In this document: piece after piece, positions 7,635 to 12,797 of the stretch
Layout: every line of letters starts with the position of its first letter
Numbering within the stretch: position 1 is the stretch's first letter
Assembly (NCBI GenBank): GCA_022798035.1
Contig: JAAWLS010000037.1
Location: forward strand, 1-12,797
Direction of reading: 5' to 3'
Length of the DNA: 12,797 nucleotides
Source: Lachnospiraceae bacterium
GTDB taxonomy: Bacteria; Bacillota; Clostridia; Lachnospirales; Lachnospiraceae
Notes under the pieces: generated by a model
Told to the model about the DNA's origin: nothing
Databases searched by the model: none
What the model saw: the letters and a program-made list of their open reading frames with translations, nothing else
Translations under genes and position numbers: made by a program

Positions 7635-7844
7635 TTATGGAACCGGGTCATATCCGCCTTTTGAAAAGGGATTACATCTCAATATTCTCCATCCGGCTAA
7701 CAACGAACCTTTCAGCGCACCGTGTTTCTGAATTGCCTCCAGTCCGTAAGTAGAACAGGTGGGATAATAAGGGCACTTTGTAGTCTTTAAAGGCGACAGA
7801 TATTTTCTATATAAATTAATGAAAGCAATTAATATTTTTTTCAA
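7635..7844 (-). CDS. yidD: Membrane protein insertion efficiency factor YidD, TTG start
   Basis: The product has 69 residues, normal length. YidD is a small membrane-associated protein with an amphipathic N-terminus that assists YidC-dependent insertion. The family signature is complete: [31 protein letters not shown], with the three conserved Cys (CPYYPTC and the later ILRCNPF), then GGYDPVP at the very C-terminus. The only usable start is TTG (7842-7844), giving [16 protein letters not shown]; in-frame stops lie just upstream. The Shine-Dalgarno is poor (purine-rich GGAAAGAAGATAGAGA), and the start lies inside the 3' end of rnpA (29-bp overlap in another frame), so translational coupling to rnpA is likely. 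Confidence 0.95.
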   Translation of the reverse strand: MKKILIAFINLYRKYLSPLKTTKCPYYPTCSTYGLEAIQKHGALKGSLLAGWRILRCNPFSKGGYDPVP

Positions 7845-8196
7845 AATCTCTATCTTCTTTCCTTATTAAAATACGATGAATACCTCCAAGATGCATCAAT
7901 GCTTTTTCTGTCTCGTGATAAGTTACATTTTTTGCTGCTGCTCTTGCAATAACTACAATATCCAAACCATGATAGAACATTTCTTCCTGTAATCGATAGG
8001 CTTCTCTTACTAACCTCGTAATATGATGTCTTATAACACTGTTTCCTACTTTTTTGCTGACTGATATTCCTAATCGGTTCTTTTCTGAATGATTTTCCAA
8101 AACATACATTACAAACAAACGATTTGCATAAGATTTTCCATTTTTATATACATTCTGAAAATCAACGTTCTTTTTTAATGATTCCGAAAATTTCAT
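7816..8196 (-). CDS. rnpA: Ribonuclease P protein component
   Basis: The product has 126 residues from the ATG at 8194-8196 ([20 protein letters not shown]), the usual family N-terminus. A TTG six codons upstream (8212-8214) keeps the frame open but lies within GTTGGAG, which instead serves as the Shine-Dalgarno (GGAG 8209-8212, a long 12-nt spacing). RnpA binds the RNase P ribozyme and helps recognise the 5' leader of precursor tRNAs. Seen: F-x-x-V-Y-K-x-G (13-20), [14 protein letters not shown] (41-54), and the basic helix [14 protein letters not shown] (55-68). The canonical R-N-R-x-K-R (RNR) motif reads R-H-H-x-T-R here, so the second and third positions and the Lys differ. It follows rpmH after a hairpin, and its 3' end overlaps yidD by 29 bp. 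Confidence 0.95.
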   Translation of the reverse strand: MKFSESLKKNVDFQNVYKNGKSYANRLFVMYVLENHSEKNRLGISVSKKVGNSVIRHHITRLVREAYRLQEEMFYHGLDIVVIARAAAKNVTYHETEKALMHLGGIHRILIRKEDRDFEKNINCFH

Positions 8197-8227
8197 CTGG
8201 CACTGATTCTCCAACTAACTCATGTAA

Positions 8228-8253
8228 GAAGAAAGACCACAAATTTTGTGGCC
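8228..8253 (-). terminator. Hairpin plus T-rich tail just after rpmH (terminator or attenuator)
   Basis: Read leftward, GGCCACAA (from 8253) pairs with TTGTGGTC (to 8235) around AAT: 8 bp with one G-U. The tail is TTTCTTC. The stem overlaps the last base of the rpmH stop codon and ends before the rnpA Shine-Dalgarno. It is probably a partial terminator that lets rpmH be made in excess of rnpA, since the downstream genes need read-through. Confidence 0.65.
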
Positions 8254-8387
8254 TAAGCTGATAGTCTTTTTCTTCCTTTTAATCTTCTTGCAGCTAAAAC
8301 TCTTCTTCCACCTTTAGTGCTCATTCTTGCCCTAAATCCATGAACTTTGGACCTGGACCTCTTTTTTGGCTGATATGTCATTTTCAC
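8253..8387 (-). CDS. rpmH: 50S ribosomal protein L34, GTG start
   Basis: The product has 44 residues, exactly the usual length: it opens [10 protein letters not shown] and ends GRKRLSA before TAG. L34 is a small, very basic protein of the large ribosomal subunit. The start is GTG (8385-8387), 10 nt after a perfect AGGAGG (8398-8403). The ATG two codons later would be 16 nt away and would remove the conserved first two residues. It is the first gene of the leftward operon, 40 bp from a strong promoter, with a hairpin directly after the stop. Confidence 0.97.
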   Translation of the reverse strand: MKMTYQPKKRSRSKVHGFRARMSTKGGRRVLAARRLKGRKRLSA

Positions 8388-8397
8388 GGGTCACACA

Positions 8398-8403
8398 CCT
8401 CCT
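8398..8403 (-). promoter_or_regulatory. Shine-Dalgarno selecting the GTG start of rpmH
   Basis: AGGAGG in the leftward direction, 10 nt before GTG (8385-8387) and 16 nt before the internal ATG. It supports the 44-residue form. Confidence 0.85.
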
Positions 8404-8426
8404 CTGTGTTAAAAACATCATGATTC

Positions 8427-8454
8427 ATTATATCAAAAAATCCCCCTAAGTCAA
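8427..8454 (-). promoter_or_regulatory. Strong sigma-A promoter of the rpmH-rnpA-yidD-yidC operon
   Basis: Read leftward: TTGACT (8449-8454), 16-bp spacer, perfect TATAAT (8427-8432) preceded by TG at the extended -10 position (TGATATAAT). The expected start is near 8420, with a leader of about 33 nt before the GTG. The DnaA-box cluster starts 31 bp upstream of the -35, so DnaA could influence it. Confidence 0.85.
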
Positions 8455-8484
8455 TACATTTTGGCACTTTTTTATAAATGTAAG

Positions 8485-8493
8485 TTATCCACA
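8485..8493 (+). promoter_or_regulatory. DnaA box 1 (TTATCCACA, consensus)
   Basis: Perfect match to the 9-mer consensus; 11 bp before box 2. Confidence 0.92.
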
Positions 8494-8495
8494 AG

Positions 8496-8504
8496 TTATC
8501 CACT
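8496..8504 (+). promoter_or_regulatory. DnaA box 2 (TTATCCACT)
   Basis: One mismatch at the last position. It is in tandem with box 1 at an 11-bp pitch, and its first eight bases lie in the left arm of the 22-bp inverted repeat. Confidence 0.85.
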
Positions 8505-8513
8505 TTTTCCACT
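8505..8513 (+). promoter_or_regulatory. Degenerate DnaA-like site (TTTTCCACT)
   Basis: Two mismatches from consensus, created by an exact tandem duplication of CCACTTTTT (8500-8508 and 8509-8517). It could be a low-affinity site or simply part of the T-rich spacer. Confidence 0.35.
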
Positions 8514-8523
8514 TTTTAAAAAG

Positions 8524-8532
8524 TTATCCATA
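8524..8532 (+). promoter_or_regulatory. DnaA box 3 (TTATCCATA)
   Basis: One mismatch (C to T at position 8). It lies between the arms of the inverted repeat, 4 bp upstream of the oppositely oriented box 4. Confidence 0.75.
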
Positions 8533-8535
8533 TTT

Positions 8536-8544
8536 TGTGGATAA
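8536..8544 (-). promoter_or_regulatory. DnaA box 4 (consensus, reverse)
   Basis: TGTGGATAA on the plus strand, a perfect consensus box in reverse orientation. Confidence 0.92.
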
Positions 8545-8546
8545 CT

Positions 8547-8555
8547 TGTGGATAA
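8547..8555 (-). promoter_or_regulatory. DnaA box 5 (consensus, reverse)
   Basis: A second perfect reverse box, 11 bp from box 4, mirroring the spacing of boxes 1 and 2. Confidence 0.92.
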
Positions 8556-8699
8556 CTTTCTAAAACTATGTGAATATTTTTTCTCCCTTCTTCTCTTTTT
8601 CCGAGAAATTCAAGGATTATTCCACTGTATATATGTTTATAAGGCAATTACACCATTCTTTTTCCTTCCATTATCCCCTGTACCTATATAAAATTTTAA

Positions 8700-8728
8700 T
8701 TGATTATTCGGGCAATTTGCGTTATTAT
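8700..8728 (+). promoter_or_regulatory. Predicted dnaA promoter
   Basis: TTGATT (8700-8705) and TATTAT (8723-8728) are separated by 17 bp, giving a start near 8735, about 43 nt before the dnaA ATG. An alternative -10 TATAAA (8726-8731) would have a 20-bp spacer. The DnaA boxes lie about 145 bp upstream, compatible with autoregulation. Confidence 0.55.
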
Positions 8729-8735
8729 AAAATAT

Positions 8736-8740
8736 GGAGG
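8736..8740 (+). promoter_or_regulatory. Extra Shine-Dalgarno-like GGAGG in the dnaA leader
   Basis: GGAGG lies 37 nt upstream of the dnaA ATG and only 3 nt before an ATG (8744) that opens a 37-residue reading frame out of frame with dnaA. It is too far away to initiate dnaA directly. It may be fortuitous or may load ribosomes on a leader peptide. Confidence 0.35.
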
Positions 8741-8777
8741 ACTATGAATTTATTAAAAAGGAAGTTTGGAGAATTAT

Positions 8778-10175
8778 ATGGAACTTATTTTAGAAAAATG
8801 GGAAGAGATTCTCATGACTGTAAAAAAAGAATACGAACTGACAAATGTCTCTTTTGACACCTGGCTGAAACCCTTGATTGTATACAGTATTGAAGAAGTC
8901 ATTGAAACAAATACTGAAACAAACATTGAGGAAAATAAATTATACTTGTATCTTTTGCTTCCTCCAAATTCGCCGCAATTAGGACTAAATTTTATTACAA
9001 AAAATTATACGCTTCCTATTCAAGTGGTTATTGAAGAAATCACGGGTATTAAATATGAAATAAAATTTATTTTACAGGAACAGACAAAAAATATCAAATC
9101 TTCTCAAAACAAACAGCCTGAATTGATTCCAAGTATAGAAAAAAGTAATCTGAATCCTAACTATACTTTTGATACCTTCGTAGTTGGTAAAAATAATAAG
9201 TTTGCTCATGCTGCCAGCCTCGCTGTATCAGAATCTCCTGGAGAAGTATACAATCCTCTCTATATTTATGGAGGCCCGGGTCTCGGCAAAACGCACCTAA
9301 TGCAGTCTATCGGCCATTTTATTTTACAACAGAAGCCGGACAAAAAAGTAATCTACGTTACTTCAGAAGAATTTACCAACGAAGTAATCGATTCCATTCG
9401 TAACGGAAATGCCTCTGCAATGACAAAACTCCGGGACAAATACCGCACGGTGGATGTGCTTATGATTGACGACGTACAGTTTATTATAGGAAAAGAAAGT
9501 ACGCAGGAAGAATTCTTCCACACATTCAACGTACTTCACTCTTCCGGCAAACAGATTATTCTTTCTTCTGACAAACCTCCAAAAGAAATGGAAACATTAG
9601 AAGAACGCATTCGTTCCCGTTTTGAATGGGGACTATTAGCCGATATCGGATATCCTGACTATGAAACCAGAATGGCTATTTTAAGAAGAAAAGAAGAGAT
9701 AGATGGATTCCAGCTTAACGATGAAATTTTAGATTACATTGCAATCAACATCAAATCCAATATCCGGGAACTGGAAGGCGCCCTAAACAAACTGCTGGCC
9801 TTTTCTAATCTAGAGCATACGGATATTACCATGGAAATTGCAGTGCGGGAACTTCACAACATCATCTCACCAGACAAGCCCAAAGAAGTTACGCCTCAGC
9901 TTGTCATTGAAATTGTGGCGGAACACTTCAACATCTCCACAGACCAGATGATTTCAGAAACCCGCAGCAACGATATCGCCAAACCGCGGCAGATTGCCAT
10001 GTATTTATGTAAAAATATGACTTCTGCTCCTTTGGAAACCATTGGAGCTCTCTTGGGAGGAAGAGACCACTCCACTATCATATACGGAGTCAAAAAAATA
10101 ACAAAAGAATATCAGAACGATGAAAACTTCCATCATTTGATTGAAACTATTAAGAAAAAAATCAATCCAAACTAA
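8778..10175 (+). CDS. dnaA: Chromosomal replication initiator protein DnaA
   Basis: The product has 465 residues from the ATG at 8778 (MELILEKWEEIL), preceded by GGAG (8768-8771) at 6 nt. A TTG four codons upstream (8766) is possible but less well placed. DnaA is the AAA+ ATPase that binds DnaA boxes, forms a filament and melts oriC. Domain I (about 1-85) has the KWEEIL...VSFDTWLKPL pattern; a short variable linker follows (about 100-125); domain III has Walker A GGPGLGKTH (165-173), Walker B VLMIDDVQF (227-235) and the RIRSRFEWGL segment (277-286); domain IV has KPRQIAMYL (402-410) and the DNA-binding signature GGRDHSTIIYGVKKI (427-441). It contains no truncation. Flanked by box clusters on both sides, it is the first gene of the rightward replication operon. 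Confidence 0.98.
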   Translation: MELILEKWEEILMTVKKEYELTNVSFDTWLKPLIVYSIEEVIETNTETNIEENKLYLYLLLPPNSPQLGLNFITKNYTLPIQVVIEEITGIKYEIKFILQEQTKNIKSSQNKQPELIPSIEKSNLNPNYTFDTFVVGKNNKFAHAASLAVSESPGEVYNPLYIYGGPGLGKTHLMQSIGHFILQQKPDKKVIYVTSEEFTNEVIDSIRNGNASAMTKLRDKYRTVDVLMIDDVQFIIGKESTQEEFFHTFNVLHSSGKQIILSSDKPPKEMETLEERIRSRFEWGLLADIGYPDYETRMAILRRKEEIDGFQLNDEILDYIAINIKSNIRELEGALNKLLAFSNLEHTDITMEIAVRELHNIISPDKPKEVTPQLVIEIVAEHFNISTDQMISETRSNDIAKPRQIAMYLCKNMTSAPLETIGALLGGRDHSTIIYGVKKITKEYQNDENFHHLIETIKKKINPN

Positions 10176-10199
10176 CATTTAACGATTAATCTTAACAAT

Positions 10200-10208
10200 T
10201 CATCCACA
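10200..10208 (+). promoter_or_regulatory. DnaA box 6 (TCATCCACA)
   Basis: One mismatch from consensus (position 2), 25 bp after the dnaA stop codon. Confidence 0.6.
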
Positions 10209-10251
10209 TTCTGAAATTTTAAAATAACACACTGCATTTGTACTGAAATAT

Positions 10252-10260
10252 TTATACACA
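10252..10260 (+). promoter_or_regulatory. DnaA box 7 (TTATACACA)
   Basis: Fits the relaxed consensus TTATNCACA. Confidence 0.7.
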
Positions 10261-10316
10261 GATTGTCCCAGGTATTTCAAGACGAAACTCACAGATTTTT
10301 CTTATAACTTAATGGA

Positions 10317-10345
10317 GAAAAATCCTTTAAAATTAAGGCTTTTTC
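10317..10345 (+). repeat. AT-rich hairpin in the dnaA-dnaN spacer
   Basis: GAAAAATCCTT (10317-10327) pairs with AAGGCTTTTTC (10335-10345) over 11 positions with one T-C mismatch and a 7-nt loop. The 3' arm holds a run of five T, so a weak terminator or attenuator for dnaA transcripts is conceivable. Only four consecutive G/C-containing pairs support it. Confidence 0.35.
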
Positions 10346-10348
10346 CAA

Positions 10349-10357
10349 TTATTCACA
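10349..10357 (+). promoter_or_regulatory. DnaA box 8 (TTATTCACA)
   Basis: Fits TTATNCACA. It is the box nearest to the AT-rich tract before dnaN and is followed 12 bp later by TTACTA, a possible DnaA-trio start. Confidence 0.7.
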
Positions 10358-10438
10358 TACAAACAAGCCTTACTACGAAGAAGATGAATTCTTTAACTAT
10401 ATATTTATCTTTAAGCTCAGGAAGGAGTTATTTACAAC

Positions 10439-11551
10439 ATGAAAATAATATGTTCAAAATCAAATCTTTTACACGGCGTCAATATTGTGTCAAAAGCAGT
10501 TCCATCCAGAACCACAATGGCTATTCTGGAATGTATTTTAATTGATGCTTCTACTAATGAGATAAAATTGACTGCAAACGATATGGAACTTGGAATTGAG
10601 ACAAAAATTGAAGGAGAAATTGCAGAACGCGGCGTGATTGCTCTGGATGCAAAAATATTTTTAGAGATTGTAAGAAAACTTCCTGACAATGATGTTACCA
10701 TTGAGACAGACGCTACCTTTAAAACAATTATCACATGTGAAAAAGCAAAATTCAACATTATTGGAAAATCGGGAGAAGATTTTTCTTATCTCCCCTACAT
10801 AGAAAGAAACCAGCCGGTTATTCTCTCTCAATTTACATTGAAGGAGGTAATCAGGCAGACGATTTTTTCCATTGCAGACAGCGATACCAATAAATTGATG
10901 ACAGGGGAATTATTTGAAATTCATGAAAATAAATTAAAAGTGGTATCTTTGGACGGCCATCGTATCTCAATTCGAAATATTGAACTGAAAGAATCTTATG
11001 AGGAACACAAAGTTGTAGTTCCAGGAAAGACACTTCAGGAAGTAAGTAAAATTCTTCCGGGAGATACCAATGAAAATGTCAGCATGTTTTTTACAGACAA
11101 TCACATTGTATTTGAGTTTGGCAGTACAACAGTAATTTCACGTTTGATTGAGGGAGAATATTTCAAAATTGAGCAGATGCTCTCTTCCGATTATGAGACA
11201 AAAATTAAGATAAATAAACGGGAGCTCTTAGACTGTATTGACAGGGCAACGCTGCTGGTAAAAGAAGGTGACAAAAAACCAATCATCATGAACGTAACAG
11301 ACGGCAATATGGAATTGAAAATTAATTCTTTCATTGGCTCCATGAATGAAAATATTGATATTCAAAAAAGTGGAAAGAATATTCTGATTGGATTTAATCC
11401 GAAATTTTTTATTGATGCGCTGCGGGTGATTGACGAGGAGGAAGTCACTTTGTATATGGTGAATCCAAAGGCGCCCTGCTTTATCAAAGATGAAGAAGAA
11501 AAATTTATTTATTTGATTCTGCCAGTTAATTTTAATGCGGCAGCAAATTAG
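10439..11551 (+). CDS. dnaN: DNA polymerase III beta subunit (sliding clamp)
   Basis: The product has 370 residues, normal length (about 365-380). The dimeric clamp encircles DNA and tethers the replicative polymerase and many repair proteins. The N-terminus MKIICSKSNLLHGVNIVSKAVPSRTTMAILECILIDA, the segment NDMELGIETKIEGEI, the middle region VVSLDGHRISIRNIEL and the C-terminal FNPKFFIDALRVIDEEEVTLYMVNPKAPCFI...YLILPVNF correspond to the three repeated clamp domains. The start is ATG after AAGGAG (10422-10427), with a somewhat long 11-nt spacing. It lies 263 bp after dnaA across the second half of the origin, and 54 bp before yaaA with no terminator in between. Confidence 0.97.
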   Translation: MKIICSKSNLLHGVNIVSKAVPSRTTMAILECILIDASTNEIKLTANDMELGIETKIEGEIAERGVIALDAKIFLEIVRKLPDNDVTIETDATFKTIITCEKAKFNIIGKSGEDFSYLPYIERNQPVILSQFTLKEVIRQTIFSIADSDTNKLMTGELFEIHENKLKVVSLDGHRISIRNIELKESYEEHKVVVPGKTLQEVSKILPGDTNENVSMFFTDNHIVFEFGSTTVISRLIEGEYFKIEQMLSSDYETKIKINKRELLDCIDRATLLVKEGDKKPIIMNVTDGNMELKINSFIGSMNENIDIQKSGKNILIGFNPKFFIDALRVIDEEEVTLYMVNPKAPCFIKDEEEKFIYLILPVNFNAAAN

Positions 11552-11605
11552 TTTTATAATTATTGGGGTAGTTTTAGAAACAGATAATTTGCAGAGGTGG
11601 TTCTT

Positions 11606-11815
11606 ATGGAAGAAATCAAATTAAAAGATGAGTATATCAAACTGGGTCAGGCGCTGAAGGCTGCAAATTTTGTGGATTCAGGCGTTATGGCAAAGATTGT
11701 GGTAAAAAATGGTTTGGTGTCAGTCAACGGGGAAGTGGAATATCAAAGAGGAAAAAAATTGGTAGATGGAGATATTGTTTCCTTTGAGGGGGAAATGATT
11801 AAGATTATAAAATGA
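11606..11815 (+). CDS. yaaA: S4-domain RNA-binding protein YaaA (Bacillus type)
   Basis: The product has 69 residues from the ATG at 11606 (MEEIKLKDEYIKLGQALK). A GTG three codons upstream (11597) is in frame but lies inside the purine-rich Shine-Dalgarno AGAGG (11593-11597, 8 nt spacing). The whole protein is an S4-like fold: IKLGQALKAANFVDSGVMAKIVVKNGLVSVNGEVEYQRGKKLVDGDIVSF, with the typical G-x-V-x-V-N-G-E and the final D-x-V hairpin. Its fixed place between dnaN and recF is typical of Firmicutes; a role in ribosome assembly has been proposed for the Bacillus protein. The stop codon overlaps the recF start (ATGA), so the two are translationally coupled. It is unrelated to E. coli YaaA. 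Confidence 0.93.
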   Translation: MEEIKLKDEYIKLGQALKAANFVDSGVMAKIVVKNGLVSVNGEVEYQRGKKLVDGDIVSFEGEMIKIIK

Positions 11816-12797
11816 TTTTAAAATCTGTTGCTCTGAGTCATTTTCGCAATTATGATGATTTATATTTGGAATTTGATGAAAAAACAAACATTTTGTATGG
11901 GGATAATGCTCAGGGAAAAACAAATATTCTGGAATCTGTTTATGTCAGTGGAACTACAAAGTCTCACAGGGGAAGCAAAGACAAGGAATTGATAAAGTTT
12001 GGGGAAGAAGAGGCGCATATCAGAACTCTGGTGAAGAAAAAAGAAAAAGATTATCAGATTGATATGCATATCAAAAAAAGCCGTTCCAAGGGAATTGCTG
12101 TGAATAAGATACCAATCAAGAAGGCATCAGAGTTATTTGGAGTTTTAAATATTGTATTTTTTTCTCCGGAAGACTTAAATATAATAAAAAACGGCCCCTC
12201 AGAACGAAGGAGATTTCTGGATTTAGAACTTAGCCAGATTGATAAGATTTATCTGTTTCATCTGGCAAATTACAACAGAGTATTGAATCAGAGAAACAAA
12301 CTGCTGAAAGACATCCATATGAGGTCAGATTTGAGAGATACTCTATCTGTCTGGAATATACAGCTTGTGGAGTATGGGAAAAAAATAATAGAGACACGGA
12401 GGAAATTTATTCATCAATTAAATGAGATTGTATATGAAATATATTATGATTTGTCCGGCAGAAAAGAAGAATTGTTATTGAGCTATGAGCCGAATGTTGT
12501 AGAAGAACGTTTGGAAGAGGAATTACTTAAAAATCAGGAGAAAGACATAAAATTTGGGATGACTTCTGTGGGTCCTCACAGAGATGATATGTGTTTTCTA
12601 ATCCATGGTATAGATATCCGCAAATTTGGTTCTCAAGGACAACAGCGAAGCTGTGCGCTGTCTTTAAAACTTTCGGAAATAGAATTGGTGAGAAAATCTG
12701 CAAAAGAAACTCCTATTTTGATGTTGGATGATGTTTTGTCAGAATTAGACAGCAGCCGACAAAACTTTTTGTTAAACAGCATTCATGATATTCAAAC
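11812..12797 (+). CDS. recF: DNA replication and repair protein RecF (3' end outside window)
   Basis: 328 residues are visible and the frame is open at the right edge; family members have about 360-370, so roughly the last tenth is missing. RecF is an SMC-like ATPase that, with RecO and RecR, loads RecA at gaps. Seen: the N-terminus MILKSVALSHFRNYDDL, Walker A GDNAQGKTN (30-38), FFSPEDLNIIKNGPSERRRFLD (116-137), TSVGPHRDD (251-259), the ABC signature GSQGQQRS (273-280) and Walker B ILMLDDVLSELD (302-313), in the expected order. The start codon ATG overlaps the yaaA stop by 4 bp (ATGA), so no separate Shine-Dalgarno is needed, although GAGGGGGA lies 12 nt or more upstream. It is the last rightward gene in the window. 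Confidence 0.97.
   Translation, partial: MILKSVALSHFRNYDDLYLEFDEKTNILYGDNAQGKTNILESVYVSGTTKSHRGSKDKELIKFGEEEAHIRTLVKKKEKDYQIDMHIKKSRSKGIAVNKIPIKKASELFGVLNIVFFSPEDLNIIKNGPSERRRFLDLELSQIDKIYLFHLANYNRVLNQRNKLLKDIHMRSDLRDTLSVWNIQLVEYGKKIIETRRKFIHQLNEIVYEIYYDLSGRKEELLLSYEPNVVEERLEEELLKNQEKDIKFGMTSVGPHRDDMCFLIHGIDIRKFGSQGQQRSCALSLKLSEIELVRKSAKETPILMLDDVLSELDSSRQNFLLNSIHDIQ

Larger units (their letters stand above)
8482..8558. repeat. Perfect 22-bp inverted repeat of paired DnaA boxes
   Basis: Arms 8482-8503 and 8537-8558 are exact reverse complements separated by 33 bp. Each arm carries AAGTTATCCAC twice, at an 11-bp pitch, so each holds two DnaA boxes on the same helical face. The spacer contains a further box (8524-8532), a degenerate one and the palindrome ACTTTTTAAAAAGT (8511-8524). 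This is the upstream DnaA-binding half of a bipartite Firmicute oriC. Confidence 0.9.
8388..8777. other. oriC: Replication origin, upstream part (oriC, rpmH-dnaA spacer)
   Basis: This 390-bp gene-free region separates the divergent rpmH and dnaA genes. It contains the rpmH promoter (8427-8454), five clear DnaA boxes and one degenerate box in 8485-8555, then about 140 bp of pyrimidine-rich and AT-rich DNA (8559-8699) in which I see no further strong motif, and the dnaA promoter (8700-8728). Box density, palindromic order and divergent core genes are the standard signs of a Firmicute origin; the second half lies between dnaA and dnaN. Confidence 0.9.
10176..10438. other. oriC: Replication origin, downstream part (dnaA-dnaN spacer)
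   Basis: This is a 263-bp AT-rich spacer with three variant DnaA boxes (10200-10208, 10252-10260, 10349-10357), all in the forward orientation. They are followed by a short DnaA-trio-like stretch (10370-10375) and a very AT-rich tract (about 10391-10415, containing TAACTATATATTTATC), the likely unwinding region. A hairpin lies at 10317-10345. No clear dnaN promoter was recognised; dnaN may be read from the dnaA promoter. Confidence 0.75.

Noticed and set aside
8197..8214. Six-codon TTG extension of rnpA
   Set aside because: The TTG lies in GTTGGAG, the likely ribosome site itself, and the ATG gives the usual MKFSESLKK start.
8253..8280. Apparent frameshift at the end of rpmH
   Set aside because: On recounting the A-run the frame reads GRKRLSA then TAG, a normal L34 end; the first impression was a miscount.
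8671..8679. TTATCCCCT as a further DnaA box
   Set aside because: It has two mismatches, stands isolated from the array and lies in pyrimidine-rich DNA where such matches arise easily.
8570..8743. GTG-started rightward reading frame through the origin spacer into dnaA
   Set aside because: It has no Shine-Dalgarno, low-complexity Phe/Ser/Tyr-rich translation from AT-rich DNA, and crosses the dnaA promoter. Only its tail after 8744 has a possible initiation site, noted separately.
11860..12069. Leftward frame opposite recF
   Set aside because: It is antisense to the conserved RecF Walker A region, Phe/Ile-rich, with no initiation signal.

Overview
The window is the chromosomal replication-origin neighbourhood of a low-GC Firmicute. 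Gene content, gene order and several protein details point to a Clostridia member, most likely family Lachnospiraceae: an Arg-less YidC with a PLTYKQQ segment, an RnpA with an RHH motif, and a 44-residue L34 starting [10 protein letters not shown]. The assignment rests on recognition of these proteins, not on a database search. No mobile element, CRISPR array, rRNA or tRNA was seen.

Layout. Bases 1-278 hold the start of a leftward gene that runs off the edge. It encodes a charged coiled coil resembling the N-terminus of DegS-type histidine kinases. A 198-bp AT-rich intergenic region follows, with two plausible divergent promoters flanking a perfect 13-bp inverted repeat. Bases 477-1442 encode a membrane-anchored alpha/beta-hydrolase-fold protein whose catalytic signature is degenerate. 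From 1467 to 8387 the conserved leftward cluster reads, in transcription order, rpmH, rnpA, yidD, yidC, jag (khpB), mnmE, mnmG, rsmG. It is driven by a strong promoter beside the origin and contains two hairpins, after rpmH and between jag and mnmE.

The origin is bipartite. The rpmH-dnaA spacer (8388-8777) carries five clear DnaA boxes and one degenerate box, arranged as a perfect 22-bp inverted repeat of paired boxes. The dnaA-dnaN spacer (10176-10438) carries three more variant boxes, a short candidate DnaA-trio and an AT-rich tract. Rightward from the origin run dnaA, dnaN, yaaA (S4 domain) and recF, which is cut by the window end.

How the genes work together. dnaA, dnaN and recF initiate replication, clamp the polymerase and repair gaps. 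rpmH, rnpA, rsmG, mnmE and mnmG build ribosomes and mature or modify RNA. yidC, yidD and jag serve membrane-protein insertion and an associated RNA-binding function. All genes except the hydrolase are co-directional with forks leaving the origin.

Most of the window is ordinary core genome. The items most worth a second look are the degenerate hydrolase with its divergent kinase-like neighbour and shared dyad, the symmetric DnaA-box array, the REP-like hairpin between jag and mnmE, and departures from consensus in YidC and RnpA. I did not find a clear new defence or mobile system here.
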